Positions 26,606 to 35,760 are shown, counted from the first letter of the stretch. The stretch: 43,591 bases of DNA from Candidatus Mediterraneibacter stercoripullorum (GCA_019115765.1 DXCZ01000018.1:1-43591), one strand, 5' to 3'. The notes: generated by a model from the sequence alone, not told the origin. Translations and numbers: made by a program.

Positions 26606-26634
26606 TTGTATTTTACTTTCAAATATTTTATACT
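26606..26634 (+). promoter_or_regulatory. Promoter of the TPR lipoprotein gene
   Basis: TTGTAT (26606-26611) and TATACT (26629-26634), spacing 17. Transcription would begin near 26641, placing the structured element below at the very 5' end of the mRNA. Confidence 0.65.
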
Positions 26635-26640
26635 GAAACG

Positions 26641-26700
26641 GAGAGCGCAGGGATTCGGAAATGCATTATGTCAGTAAAAACTGACTTGAATCCCGCTGGA
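26641..26700 (+). promoter_or_regulatory. Candidate structured 5' leader RNA
   Basis: GGGATTC (26650-26656) pairs with GAATCCC, extended by AGC/GCT across a small bulge. Inside is a second hairpin, TCAGT-AAAA-ACTGA. The 24 bases at 26645-26668, starting GCGCAGGGATTCGGA, recur with two changes at 43568-43591. The element sits between promoter and ribosome-binding site, as a cis-regulatory RNA would. I cannot match it to a known riboswitch class; an interspersed repeat is the alternative. Confidence 0.45.
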
Positions 26701-26725
26701 TGAGAAATGATTTAAAGGAGTATAA

Positions 26726-27286
26726 ATGATGCGGAAAAGAAGGTTAAAGCTGGTTCTGATGACGGCTATATGTGCGGCAGGGATCCTGGCAGGATGCGGG
26801 AGTGCTGCTAAGGACGGCACAGACGCCCTTGAGGCCGGTGATTATGAGCAGGCTGTTACACTGTTTCAGGAGGCTGCTTCAAGTGATGACCGTGATAAGG
26901 CGGCTCAGGGATATCGGGGACTTGGCATGGCATATTATGAGACGGAAGATTATGAAGCTGCGCTTTCTGCTTTTCAGAGCGCTCTGGATAACGGGACAGA
27001 GCAGACTACGCAGCTTTACAATCTGATGGGAGTCTGTGCTATGCAGACAGAGGATTATGCAGATGCCCTGTCCTATATCCAGTCCGGACTTGCACTGGCG
27101 GATTCGCAGGAGGGAGAAGACGCTCCGGATGCTTCTCTGATCCAGGAGATGAAATATAACGAGATTATCTGCTGTGAGCGTCAGGGAGACTGGGATACCG
27201 CTAAGGAAAAGGTCGCGGAATATCTGGCAGATTATCCGGATGATGAGACAGCACAGAAAGAGGCAGACTTCCTGGAGACAAGATAA
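26726..27286 (+). CDS. TPR-containing lipoprotein
   Basis: 186 residues. The signal peptide has a basic N-terminus (MMRKRRLK), a hydrophobic core and lipobox LAGC with the lipidated cysteine at position 24. The mature protein consists of tetratricopeptide repeats (ALEAGDYEQAVTLFQEA, GLGMAYYETEDYEAALSAFQ, LMGVCAMQTEDYADALSYIQ, and a degenerate fourth near CERQGDWDTAKEKVAEYL). It would be an outer-face scaffold for protein-protein contacts; the partner is unknown. AAAGGAG lies 5 bases before this ATG and 8 before a second ATG at 26729, so either may be the start. It has its own promoter and a strong terminator downstream, suggesting a monocistronic unit. Confidence 0.85.
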   Translation: MMRKRRLKLVLMTAICAAGILAGCGSAAKDGTDALEAGDYEQAVTLFQEAASSDDRDKAAQGYRGLGMAYYETEDYEAALSAFQSALDNGTEQTTQLYNLMGVCAMQTEDYADALSYIQSGLALADSQEGEDAPDASLIQEMKYNEIICCERQGDWDTAKEKVAEYLADYPDDETAQKEADFLETR

Positions 27287-27378
27287 GATCAGGTCAGAAA
27301 CCAGGATGTGGGACACATGAATGTGAAGAGCTGCGGGACTGCCTGGTGATCAGGATGAATATGGACAATTGAAACGAC

Positions 27379-27416
27379 AGGGTCAGGGATTATCAGTTCG
27401 ATACCTGGCCCTTTTT
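27379..27416 (+). terminator. Rho-independent terminator after the TPR lipoprotein
   Basis: AGGGTCAGG (27379-27387) pairs with CCTGGCCCT (27404-27412, one wobble), followed by a run of T. It ends about 20 bases before the start of the mnmM-like gene. Confidence 0.85.
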
Positions 27417-27436
27417 ACCTTGGAGGAATGTGCTGT

Positions 27437-28009
27437 ATGGAGCTTCGACGAAAATATCAGATAACAGAATACTGTCATCATTTCCTGAGAGAATATATTG
27501 CAGAAGGAGACTGCTGTGTGGACGCCACCTGCGGAAACGGAAACGATACCCGGTTCCTTTGTGAATGTGTTGGCTCCGCAGGAAAAGTCTATGCCTTTGA
27601 TATTCAGAAATGTGCTGTGGATGCCACCCGCAGACTGCTGGAGGAAAAGGGCTGCCTGGAGCGGGCAGAACTGATCTGCGCCGGACATGAGGAGCTGGAC
27701 CGGTATGTAGAGAGGGAGCTCTCCTGCATCATGTTCAACTTCGGGTATCTCCCCGGCGGTGATCACGCTCTGGGGACAAAGCCGGAGACCAGTCTGGCGG
27801 CAGTGGAAAGAGGCCTGGGTCTTCTGAAAGTCGGCGGCATTATGAGCCTGTGTATCTACAGCGGAGGCGATACCGGTTATGAGGAGCGAGACGCTCTGCT
27901 GGCATATTTGAAGGAACTGGATACGAGAAAGTGGCTGGTGATTCTGAACAGTTTCTATAACAGACGGAAGGATCCGCCAATACCAGTGTTCGTGATTCGG
28001 CTGGAGTAA
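27437..28009 (+). CDS. mnmM: Class I SAM methyltransferase, MnmM (YtqB) type
   Basis: 190 residues with a Rossmann methyltransferase fold. Motif I is DATCGNGNDT, followed by FDIQ at the ribose-binding acidic position. FNFGYLPGGDH is the conserved substrate-side segment of the YtqB family, with IYSGG and the closing NRRKDPPIPVFVIRLE. The family was long annotated as putative rRNA methylase; Bacillus YtqB is now known as MnmM, which methylates nm5s2U34 of tRNA to mnm5s2U. The start at 27437 has TGGAGGA 9 bases upstream, while an ATG at 27428 abuts that site. It is followed by hflX, so the small cluster concerns RNA and ribosomes. Confidence 0.87.
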   Translation: MELRRKYQITEYCHHFLREYIAEGDCCVDATCGNGNDTRFLCECVGSAGKVYAFDIQKCAVDATRRLLEEKGCLERAELICAGHEELDRYVERELSCIMFNFGYLPGGDHALGTKPETSLAAVERGLGLLKVGGIMSLCIYSGGDTGYEERDALLAYLKELDTRKWLVILNSFYNRRKDPPIPVFVIRLE

Positions 28010-28069
28010 GTAAATTTTCGGGCAGAACCTATGAATAAATCGCAAAAGCATGGAAAGAGAGAGCATTTT

Positions 28070-29305
28070 ATGTTTCAGATGGATGATATAGAAGAAAAAG
28101 TAATCCTTGTCGGTGTGGAGACCGGCGGGGAGGCGCCGGCGGAGCAGTCTCTGGATGAACTGGCCGAGCTGGCGAAGACAGCGGGTGCGTCTGTGGCCGG
28201 GCGTCTGATCCAGACAAGGGAGTCGATCCATCCCGGAACCTATGTGGGGAAAGGAAAGCTCCTGGAACTCAAAGAGTTGATCTGGGAGACGGACGCCACA
28301 GGGATCATCTGTGATGACGAGCTGACCAGTGCCCAGCTGGGCAATCTGGAGGAGGAGCTGGAGGTCAAGATTATGGATCGTACTCTTCTGATCCTGGATA
28401 TATTTGCTGCAAGGGCAGTGTCCGGAGAGGGAAAGATTCAGGTGGAGCTGGCACAGCTGCGCTACCGGGCTTCCAGACTTACGGGACTGGGACGCTCCCT
28501 GTCCAGGCTGGGCGGCGGAATCGGTACAAGAGGTCCGGGAGAGAAGAAACTGGAGATGGACCGGCGGCTTATCCGGGAGCGGATCAGCCGTCTGAAGCGG
28601 GAGCTGAAGGACGTGGAGCGGCACCGGGAACTGATCCGAAGCAGGAGAGTCCAGTCCGGGCTGAAGGTTGCTGCCCTGGTAGGTTACACTTCGGCAGGAA
28701 AGAGCAGCATCGAGAATGCGTTGACTGATGCAGGAATCCTGACAGACGCCATGCTGTTTTCCACTCTGGATACAACAACACGGTCTCTGCAGCTTGACAA
28801 TACCCAGGAAATCCTTCTTACAGATACGGTGGGATTTATCCGAAAGCTGCCTCATCATCTGGTAGAAGCATTCAAGAGTACTCTGGAGGAGGCGAAATAC
28901 GCGGATATTATCATTCATGTGGTGGATGCGTCCAATCCCCAGATGGATACCCAGATGCATGTGGTCTATGAGACGCTCCGCCAGCTGGGTGTGGAGGACA
29001 GGCCTGTGATCACTCTGTTTAATAAGCAGGATAAACTGGAGACTCAGGTGCGGCAGAGAGATTTCCAGGCGGATTACTCTATCCTGACTTCTGCGAAGAC
29101 GGGACAGGGGCTGGATGAACTGAAGGCTGCCCTGCTGGAGATCATAAGGAAGGATCAGATCTATATCGAGCGTCTGTATGACTTCTCCGAGGCGGGGAAG
29201 ATCCAGCTGATCCGCAGCAGAGGACAGCTGCTGTCCGAGGAATACGTGCCGGAAGGGATTTCTGTAAAGGCCTATGTGCCCAGGGAAATATATGGAAGGG
29301 TATAA
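28070..29305 (+). CDS. hflX: GTPase HflX
   Basis: 411 residues. The N-terminal HflX domain (residues 1-190) carries the family's STYVGKGKL-like element (HPGTYVGKGKLLELKELI), DRTLLILDIFAARA and the Gly-rich loop RLGGGIGTRGPGEKKLE. The G domain follows with G1 GYTSAGKSS, G3 DTVGFI and G4 NKQD. HflX binds the 50S subunit, splits stalled or heat-damaged ribosomes and hydrolyses GTP and ATP. The start at 28070 gives the usual family N-terminus (MFQMDDIEEKVILVGV) with a GA-rich ribosome-binding sequence upstream; an earlier in-frame ATG at 28031 has none. It is co-directional with mnmM and a nitroreductase gene 19 bases downstream. Confidence 0.95.
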   Translation: MFQMDDIEEKVILVGVETGGEAPAEQSLDELAELAKTAGASVAGRLIQTRESIHPGTYVGKGKLLELKELIWETDATGIICDDELTSAQLGNLEEELEVKIMDRTLLILDIFAARAVSGEGKIQVELAQLRYRASRLTGLGRSLSRLGGGIGTRGPGEKKLEMDRRLIRERISRLKRELKDVERHRELIRSRRVQSGLKVAALVGYTSAGKSSIENALTDAGILTDAMLFSTLDTTTRSLQLDNTQEILLTDTVGFIRKLPHHLVEAFKSTLEEAKYADIIIHVVDASNPQMDTQMHVVYETLRQLGVEDRPVITLFNKQDKLETQVRQRDFQADYSILTSAKTGQGLDELKAALLEIIRKDQIYIERLYDFSEAGKIQLIRSRGQLLSEEYVPEGISVKAYVPREIYGRV

Positions 29306-29324
29306 TAAGAAAGGAAGCGGTATC

Positions 29325-30116
29325 ATGGTTACCATAGAGAAAGAAAAGTGTATCGGCTGTGGACTCTGTGCAAAGGACTGTCCGGCCAATAAGATCACGG
29401 TAAAAGATGGAAAAGCGGAGTATACTCCGGAATGTATTCTCTGCGGCCACTGTGTGGCAGTCTGTCCCAGGGGAGCAGTTTCTATCCCGGAATATGATAT
29501 GGCAGCGGTGGAAGAGTATGACAGGGAGCGCTTTGCTGTGGATCCGGATCAGTTTCTGCGTGCGCTGAAGTTCCGCAGGAGTATCCGGGACTACAAGGCG
29601 ATGCCCGTGGAGCGGGAAAAACTGGAAAAGATCCTGACGGCCGGCAGATATACTCCGACAGCCAAGAATGCACAGGCCTGCCATTTTATTGTCCTTCAGG
29701 ACCGTCTGGAGGAGTTCAAGGATCTGCTCTGGGAACGGATCCCGGAGATGGCGGAGCAGATAAAGAAGCAGTCTCCCCAGTACTCCATGTTCTTCAAGTT
29801 CCTGTACCGCAGACGGAGGAAAGACCCGGCGGACGACGGACTCTTCTTCAATGCGCCGGTGTGCATTGTGATCGGAGCGTCCAATCCTATTGACGCAGGA
29901 CTGGCAGCGGCCAATATGGAGACCGTGGCTGTGGCCGAGGGAATGGGAGTGCTCTTCGACGGATATCTGCAGCGGATCACGGATGCCTGTCCGAAAGCGA
30001 AAGAATGGCTTGGAATACCGGATGTTCCGGTGGCATGCTGTATGCTCCTGGGATACCCGGCGGTTACATACAGACGGACCGCGCCACGGAAGCTGGAGGA
30101 TGTAGACTGGCGGTAA
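29325..30116 (+). CDS. Ferredoxin-nitroreductase fusion protein
   Basis: 263 residues. The N-terminal 55 residues hold two 4Fe-4S cluster motifs, CIGCGLCAKDCP and CILCGHCVAVCP. The remainder is an FMN-dependent nitroreductase domain starting at FRRSIRDYKAMPVEREKLEKIL with the flavin-binding TPTAKNAQACHFIVL and later EGMGVLFDGYL. Such fusions are common in anaerobic Firmicutes and are thought to shuttle electrons from ferredoxin-type donors to an unknown acceptor. AAAGGAAG precedes the start at 29325; a longer frame runs back into hflX without a ribosome-binding site. Substrate unknown. Confidence 0.92.
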   Translation: MVTIEKEKCIGCGLCAKDCPANKITVKDGKAEYTPECILCGHCVAVCPRGAVSIPEYDMAAVEEYDRERFAVDPDQFLRALKFRRSIRDYKAMPVEREKLEKILTAGRYTPTAKNAQACHFIVLQDRLEEFKDLLWERIPEMAEQIKKQSPQYSMFFKFLYRRRRKDPADDGLFFNAPVCIVIGASNPIDAGLAAANMETVAVAEGMGVLFDGYLQRITDACPKAKEWLGIPDVPVACCMLLGYPAVTYRRTAPRKLEDVDWR

Positions 30117-30205
30117 AGAGTACTGCCGTAGTAACAGGAAAGTCGTAAAAGATTGATATAAGTGAATGAACGAAGATAGAATTACGGGAAAGGGGGGCGG
30201 TACAG

Positions 30206-30910
30206 ATGCTTCGAGTTGCGGTTGTGGATGATGAAAAAGCGCAGAGTGATCTTCTGGAAAATTATATGCTCCGTTATGGCAGAGAGCATGACGAGGAGTT
30301 TCATATTACTGTTTTTCAGGATGCAAGGGTATTCCTGAGGGATTATCAGGCGGATTTTGATGTGATCTTTATGGATATCCAGATGCCTCATGTGGACGGG
30401 ATGACATTGTCCCGGACGCTGAGAAAAAAGAACAGCACGGTTATCCTGATCTTCATTACCAATATGGTTCAGTTTGCCGTGGAAGGCTATGCGGTAGATG
30501 CCATGGATTTTATTGTGAAGCCTGTCAGCTATTACCGGTTCGCCTCTTCCCTGACAAAGGCCAGGAACCGCCTGAAACAGACCCGGGGTGTAAATCTGAC
30601 GATTCGGACGAAAGAGGGAATATACCGGATTGATTCATCTCAGGTTCAGTACATAGAGATGGTCATGCATCATACGGTATTTCATACAGAAGACGGTATC
30701 TATGATTCTACCGGCAGTCTGAAAAAGCTGGAAGAACAGCTGGAGGGACAGAATTTTGCCAGGTGTAATAACGGATATCTGGTCAATCTGCGTTTTGTCC
30801 GTGCGGTGGAAGGTGAGGATGTCCTTGTTGGTGAAGAAAGGCTGAAGATAAGCCGGACCCGGCGGAAGGTGTTTCTGCAGCAGCTTTCAGAATATCTGGG
30901 AGGGAAATAG
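30206..30910 (+). CDS. LytTR-family response regulator
   Basis: 234 residues. The receiver domain (1-120) has the acidic pocket VVDDEK, phospho-acceptor D57 in VIFMDIQMPHVDGM and the conserved Lys in VKPVSYY. The C-terminal half is a LytTR DNA-binding domain (IRTKEGIYRIDSSQVQYIEM ... FARCNNGYLVNLRFVRAVEGEDVLV ... ISRTRRKVFLQQLSEYL). LytTR regulators of the AgrA/VirR type bind direct repeats upstream of their targets. AAAGGGGGG lies a few bases before the start. The cognate kinase gene begins one base after the stop, giving a typical two-component pair. Confidence 0.94.
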   Translation: MLRVAVVDDEKAQSDLLENYMLRYGREHDEEFHITVFQDARVFLRDYQADFDVIFMDIQMPHVDGMTLSRTLRKKNSTVILIFITNMVQFAVEGYAVDAMDFIVKPVSYYRFASSLTKARNRLKQTRGVNLTIRTKEGIYRIDSSQVQYIEMVMHHTVFHTEDGIYDSTGSLKKLEEQLEGQNFARCNNGYLVNLRFVRAVEGEDVLVGEERLKISRTRRKVFLQQLSEYLGGK

Positions 30911-30911
30911 C

Positions 30912-32249
30912 ATGCTTCAGGAATCTCAGTTATACTGGTATAAGGTATTATTTCTTTTTGAACTTCTGGCGGCAGAAGGCATCTTTTCTTTCAAGCTGCG
31001 CAGAAGAAATCATTTCCCTGTCAGGGTGCTGGCTTCTGTAGGAATCTGTCTGATTTTTGCTGTTTTCTACCCTCTTATGGATTACACGGTCATGTATAAC
31101 TCGGGGATATTTTTTGCGATTTTTCTTATGACTCTTTTCGGATTCCGGTTCTGTTTTGACGAGAGCTGGTGGAATATCCTCTTCTGTGCACTGGCAGCGT
31201 ATTCGGTCCAGCATATTGCTTTTGTCACCTATAATATGGTCATCATGGGGCTGGATCTGGAAAATATTTTAAGTCAGATGGGAAGTGTATTAAATCCATA
31301 TGGAAATTATGATATGCAGGGCGGTGTAAATCCTCTGACTGTATTGGCGTATGCGGACTGCTATGTGCTGATCTACTGGTATTTCGGATATTTTCTGAAT
31401 GAACGGATGCAGAGAAATGAGGATCTCAGTCTGGGGAGAAAACCACTGATCGCATTCTCGGGACTTCTGATCGCGGTGGATATCGTACTTCACATGGTAA
31501 CAGTAATGAACACTGCCGCGGACCGAACATCTGTCATGCTGGAATACAGCTATAACCTGCTCTGCTGTATCCTTGTGCTCTTCCTTCAGTTCGGTATCCT
31601 GTCAAGAAGGCAGCTGGAGCAGAGCAATGACCAGCTTCAGCAGATGCTTGCCCAGCGGGAAAAGCAGTATGAGATCCGAAGAGAGAGTATGGATATCATC
31701 AACATCAAGCACCATGACCTGAAGCATCAGCTGGGACTGCTGAGAAAGGTAGTGGACCGGCAGACGCTGCAGGGTATGGAGGACGCTGTGAACCGCTATG
31801 ATACGATCGTAAGTACGGGAAATGAGTATCTGGATCTGTTGCTGACGGAGAAGAGCATGCTCTGCCAGGCCAAGAAGATCATGTTTACTTATATTGCAGA
31901 CGGACAGAAACTGAATTTTATGGAGCCGGGGGATGTGTATTCCCTGTTCGGCAATGCCACAGAGAACGCCATTGAGTATGTGGAAAAACTGGAAGATGAA
32001 GAAAAGCGGTTTATCCATCTGTCTGTGAAGGCAGTGGGAGGGCTTGTCACAGTACATGTAGAAAATTATTTCGAAGGGCAGGAGTGGAATATGGCCGAAG
32101 GGCTCCCCGGAACGACGAAGGAAAATAAAAGTTATCATGGATTCGGCCTGAGAAGTATCCGCATGACGGCGGAAAAATACGGAGGAGAGATGTCTGTTCA
32201 TGCGGCGGATCACCTGTTCAGTCTGGATGTGGTACTTCCGTTGCGATAA
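30912..32249 (+). CDS. GHKL-type sensor histidine kinase (AgrC-like)
   Basis: 445 residues. About six hydrophobic spans fill residues 10-225, followed by a coiled-coil (RRQLEQSNDQLQQMLAQREKQYEIR), a short dimerisation segment with the phospho-acceptor histidine at about 267-268 (IKHHDLKHQLG), and a GHKL ATPase domain with the N-box NATENAIEYVEKL and the G-box KSYHGFGLRSI. The C-terminal ATPase domain lacks the conserved signature of orthodox kinases but matches the HATPase_c_5 type of AgrC-like proteins. The membrane input domain suggests sensing of a peptide or envelope signal. No AgrB/AgrD genes lie nearby. Partner: the LytTR regulator just upstream. Confidence 0.92.
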   Translation: MLQESQLYWYKVLFLFELLAAEGIFSFKLRRRNHFPVRVLASVGICLIFAVFYPLMDYTVMYNSGIFFAIFLMTLFGFRFCFDESWWNILFCALAAYSVQHIAFVTYNMVIMGLDLENILSQMGSVLNPYGNYDMQGGVNPLTVLAYADCYVLIYWYFGYFLNERMQRNEDLSLGRKPLIAFSGLLIAVDIVLHMVTVMNTAADRTSVMLEYSYNLLCCILVLFLQFGILSRRQLEQSNDQLQQMLAQREKQYEIRRESMDIINIKHHDLKHQLGLLRKVVDRQTLQGMEDAVNRYDTIVSTGNEYLDLLLTEKSMLCQAKKIMFTYIADGQKLNFMEPGDVYSLFGNATENAIEYVEKLEDEEKRFIHLSVKAVGGLVTVHVENYFEGQEWNMAEGLPGTTKENKSYHGFGLRSIRMTAEKYGGEMSVHAADHLFSLDVVLPLR

Positions 32250-32422
32250 GACCCGCGTCTCCCGGATTCTGTCGTGCCCATACAAACGATGTATAGAGAA
32301 CTGGCGCAAAGTAAGTAACAGAAATGACAAAGGGAGAAACATCTGTTTTATACAGATTTTCTGTGTGTTATATTCTTTTCAACCGAAAGAGGGATAAGGA
32401 AATGTGAGAAAGGAGAAAGAAT

Positions 32423-35400
32423 ATGACAGACAAAAAGAAAAAGATGAGCAGCAGAAAATTTATGGCTATCTTCATCCCGATCACGGCAGTACTGCTTGTC
32501 ACATCTATCGTGGTGACATGTGTAATGCAGTATTGGAGCACAGTTATGGATGCGGTGTTCGGAGAGGCGGAAATCTCTATCACTGCCGCGGAGGGAACGG
32601 AGAACTGGGACACAGATTACTATGGCCTGAATGAAGAGGGAATGACCCCGGAAGCAACAGCAGAGCAGGGAGCTGAGCTGGCCCGCAGAGCAGAGGCCGA
32701 GGGCATCGTTCTTCTTAAGAATCAGAACAACGCCCTGCCGCTGACCAACAATGGAGAGGCACTTTCTGCTGATAATCCGATCACGGTCAATGCTCTGGGA
32801 TGGTCCTTCTATTATCCCAGTACAGGTGGATCCGGATCGGGAGCAGTGGGATCAGACGGGCTGGTTTCACCGAAGGAAGCGCTTGCAGCAGCAAATATTC
32901 AGATCAATGAGGGACTGGAAGACTATTATATCAACTGGTCCAACGAGCATTTTACGGAATGGATGGTAACAAAAGAAAACGGTTATTACTCAGATGAGGA
33001 TACCAATACGGAGCCTGCAAGACCTTCTGTGAGCAAGGCTTATCAGGCAGCATGGGATGTGCCTGAGCTGAATGGACAGCTGGTTGCCGAGGCGTGCGAT
33101 TCATCTGATGCATCTGCAAACAATACGCAGATCGTCTGGATCGGCAGAGGCGGCGGAGAGTATCATGACTGTCCGACTATTATGACGAAAGAAGGCGGCA
33201 GTGTTAACGCATATGGTATCAATCCGGATAAGCATTATCTGGAGCTGACTGACGAGGAAGAGGCTGTGCTGGAGCAGGCGAAAGAGATGCGAGGAGAAGA
33301 CGGAAAAGTGATCGTCATCATCAATGCCAATAATACGATGGAGCTTGGGGAGCTGGAGGATGATGATCAGGTTGATGCCGTTCTGTTCGTGGGCGGTCCC
33401 GGAAAGCAGGGCTTCTATGCCATCGGTGATGTGCTGAATGGTACAGTAAACCCTTCCGGACGTCTTGCGGATACCTATGCAGCTGATCTGCTCGCAAATC
33501 CCGCTATGGAAAACTTCGGAAGTAACGTATACTATGACGCAGATGCAGAATTTCCGAATCAGTATGACACAAAGATCGAGTATACTGATGAAGACGGAAG
33601 TATTTCTGAGAGACCGGTTATGTTTGTAGGATATGAGGAAGGCATTTATGTGGGATACAGATTCTACGAGACGGCGGCTGATATGGGTTACTTTACTTCC
33701 GACCAGATGCCGGAAGGCGTGACAGATCCCTATTACAACCGGGAAAACGGAGTCATTTATCCATTCGGATATGGCCTATCCTATACAACATTCAGTCAGG
33801 AGATCACAAGAGCAGAGTATAACGATGGCGTATTTACCTTTGATGTCCGTGTGCAGAACACCGGAGATGTTGCCGGAAAGGACGTTGTAGAGCTTTATGT
33901 AGAGACGCCCTACACAGAAGGCGGCATCGAGAAAGCAAAAGTTGTCCTCTGCGGATTTGACAAGACAGATATCCTGGAACCCGGCGGGGAACAGATCATG
34001 ACCATCCAGGTAAACGAAGAAAATATTGCTTCCTATGACGACACAGTAAATCAGTGCTATGTGCTGGATGCCGGAGATTATACATTCTATATCGGTACAG
34101 TGGACGAGACAGTTTACGGATCTCACGCATGGGCATATGCGGATCCGGTGAATGCTGCCGAGGCAGAAAATGCCAGTGCAGTAGTGTTTGAAGAAGAGGA
34201 TGCTGTCAGTGAGACCGTGATCTACAACGAAGAAAATGACGGCGCGCGCAGCAGCGACCTGGTGGCAGCTGCCAACGCTTTTGAACGCGAGATGACAGGA
34301 AATAATCTGAATGTCAGCAATGGAAGTACTACCATGAACCGGGCAGACGGATTCCAGGCATCCTGGCCGACAGCACCTCAGGAAGAGGATACAGTGATGC
34401 CGGAAGAACTCAAAGAGATCCTTGATGATAATAACTACAGTACAAAAGAAGCCACGGCGCTTCACGATGAAGATGTGGATATGCCTGAGACAGGAAAAAG
34501 CAACGGACTTGAGCTGATTAGTCTCCGCGGTCTGCCCTATGACGCGCCGGAGTGGGAGAATTATATTGAGCAGTGGACCCCGGAGGAGATGGCTCTTCTG
34601 CTTGGAAAGGCCGGCTTCCAGACAGAGGCGTTTACTCAGTATGGCAAGCCGACAACACTGGATAACGATGGCCCTCAGGCATTCCGTCATCAGGCGCTGG
34701 GTGAAGAGAATGAGAAGGTGGATACCTATTATATGACTGCATTCCCCTGTGAGGCACTTCTCTCCTGTACATGGAATGAAGACCTGCTTCAGGAGATCGG
34801 TGAGAACGTAGGTGCGGAAGGTTCCGTCAACGGGATGTCCGGATGGTATGCGCCGGGATTGAATACACACAGGACAGCTTTCGGAGGAAGAAATTTCGAG
34901 TATTTCTCAGAAGATCCCTTCCTGGCTGGAAAGCTGGCGGCAAGAGAAGTATCAGGCGCTGCAAAATATGGTGTATTTACATACATCAAGCATTTTGCGA
35001 TGAACGATCAGGAAGCTTTCTGCCGTTCCTGGTGCTGCGGAATGCATATGGACGAGAGTCTTGACCGTTATCAGAATGATGAGTGGATCCTCATGACCTG
35101 GGCCACAGAGCAGACAGTGAGGGAAATTTATCTGAAAGCTTTTGAGATCGCGATCAAAGAGGCGACCACGGATCTGCATTATCTGGACAGCGACGGAAAT
35201 CCCCGGGTAGTAGAAGATTTCCGCTGTGCGACGGGTGTTATGACAGGATTTAACTGTGTGGGAAATACATGGGCAGGCGGCAACAACGCTCTCCTTCAGA
35301 CAGTTCTGAGAGATGAGTGGGGATTCTGCGGCACAGCGCTTACTGATTATGCGCTTCATGACTTTATGTATCCGGATCAGATGATACGAAACGGCGGTAC

Positions 35401-35695
35401 AGCGTGTCTGCAGTCGAACCGAAAGAACTTTGTTGATCAGGATGATCCAAGCGCTACCACAGTGACGTATCTTCAGAAAGCAACCCATGAGATGTGTTAC
35501 ATGGTTGCCAACTCCAATGCAATGAACGGAGTGGCGCCTGGCTCGAAGATCAGCTATTCACTGGCGCCATGGGAAGTGGGATGTGCAGTGGCAATTGCTG
35601 TGACCGGAGTGCTCTTTGTAGGAGTTATCATCCTCAGCATCATGCGGGTACGGGATGAGAAAAGAAATCCGGACCGCTATCAGACAAAAAAATAA
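32423..35695 (+). CDS. Domain-permuted GH3 beta-glycosidase with two membrane anchors
   Basis: 1090 residues. An N-terminal transmembrane helix (about 14-35) is followed by the GH3 C-domain (AEAEGIVLLKNQNNALPL, then GGPGKQGFYAIGDVLNGTVNPSGRL) at about 70-400. A fibronectin-III-like domain (FGYGLSYTTFS ... YVLDAGDYTFYIG) follows at about 440-570. The GH3 TIM-barrel domain lies last (about 690-1040), with nucleophile D975 in CGTALTDY and KHFAMNDQE. A second hydrophobic helix lies at about 1055-1075 before a basic tail. The order C-domain/FnIII/N-domain is permuted relative to most GH3 enzymes. The catalytic part should be outside, held by both ends. Probably a beta-glucosidase or related exo-enzyme; substrate not readable. 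GAGAAAGGAG precedes the start. Confidence 0.9.
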   Translation: MTDKKKKMSSRKFMAIFIPITAVLLVTSIVVTCVMQYWSTVMDAVFGEAEISITAAEGTENWDTDYYGLNEEGMTPEATAEQGAELARRAEAEGIVLLKNQNNALPLTNNGEALSADNPITVNALGWSFYYPSTGGSGSGAVGSDGLVSPKEALAAANIQINEGLEDYYINWSNEHFTEWMVTKENGYYSDEDTNTEPARPSVSKAYQAAWDVPELNGQLVAEACDSSDASANNTQIVWIGRGGGEYHDCPTIMTKEGGSVNAYGINPDKHYLELTDEEEAVLEQAKEMRGEDGKVIVIINANNTMELGELEDDDQVDAVLFVGGPGKQGFYAIGDVLNGTVNPSGRLADTYAADLLANPAMENFGSNVYYDADAEFPNQYDTKIEYTDEDGSISERPVMFVGYEEGIYVGYRFYETAADMGYFTSDQMPEGVTDPYYNRENGVIYPFGYGLSYTTFSQEITRAEYNDGVFTFDVRVQNTGDVAGKDVVELYVETPYTEGGIEKAKVVLCGFDKTDILEPGGEQIMTIQVNEENIASYDDTVNQCYVLDAGDYTFYIGTVDETVYGSHAWAYADPVNAAEAENASAVVFEEEDAVSETVIYNEENDGARSSDLVAAANAFEREMTGNNLNVSNGSTTMNRADGFQASWPTAPQEEDTVMPEELKEILDDNNYSTKEATALHDEDVDMPETGKSNGLELISLRGLPYDAPEWENYIEQWTPEEMALLLGKAGFQTEAFTQYGKPTTLDNDGPQAFRHQALGEENEKVDTYYMTAFPCEALLSCTWNEDLLQEIGENVGAEGSVNGMSGWYAPGLNTHRTAFGGRNFEYFSEDPFLAGKLAAREVSGAAKYGVFTYIKHFAMNDQEAFCRSWCCGMHMDESLDRYQNDEWILMTWATEQTVREIYLKAFEIAIKEATTDLHYLDSDGNPRVVEDFRCATGVMTGFNCVGNTWAGGNNALLQTVLRDEWGFCGTALTDYALHDFMYPDQMIRNGGTACLQSNRKNFVDQDDPSATTVTYLQKATHEMCYMVANSNAMNGVAPGSKISYSLAPWEVGCAVAIAVTGVLFVGVIILSIMRVRDEKRNPDRYQTKK

Positions 35696-35760
35696 AACAG
35701 AACCAGATTAAATGCAGAGTGGGAAGACGGATCTGTTCCAGATCCCCGTTCCGCATGTGC

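Noticed and set aside
27383-29398. A 671-codon open frame on the minus strand
   Set aside because: It lies wholly opposite mnmM and hflX, whose motifs are clear, and its translation shows no family pattern; it is a product of codon bias on the other strand.
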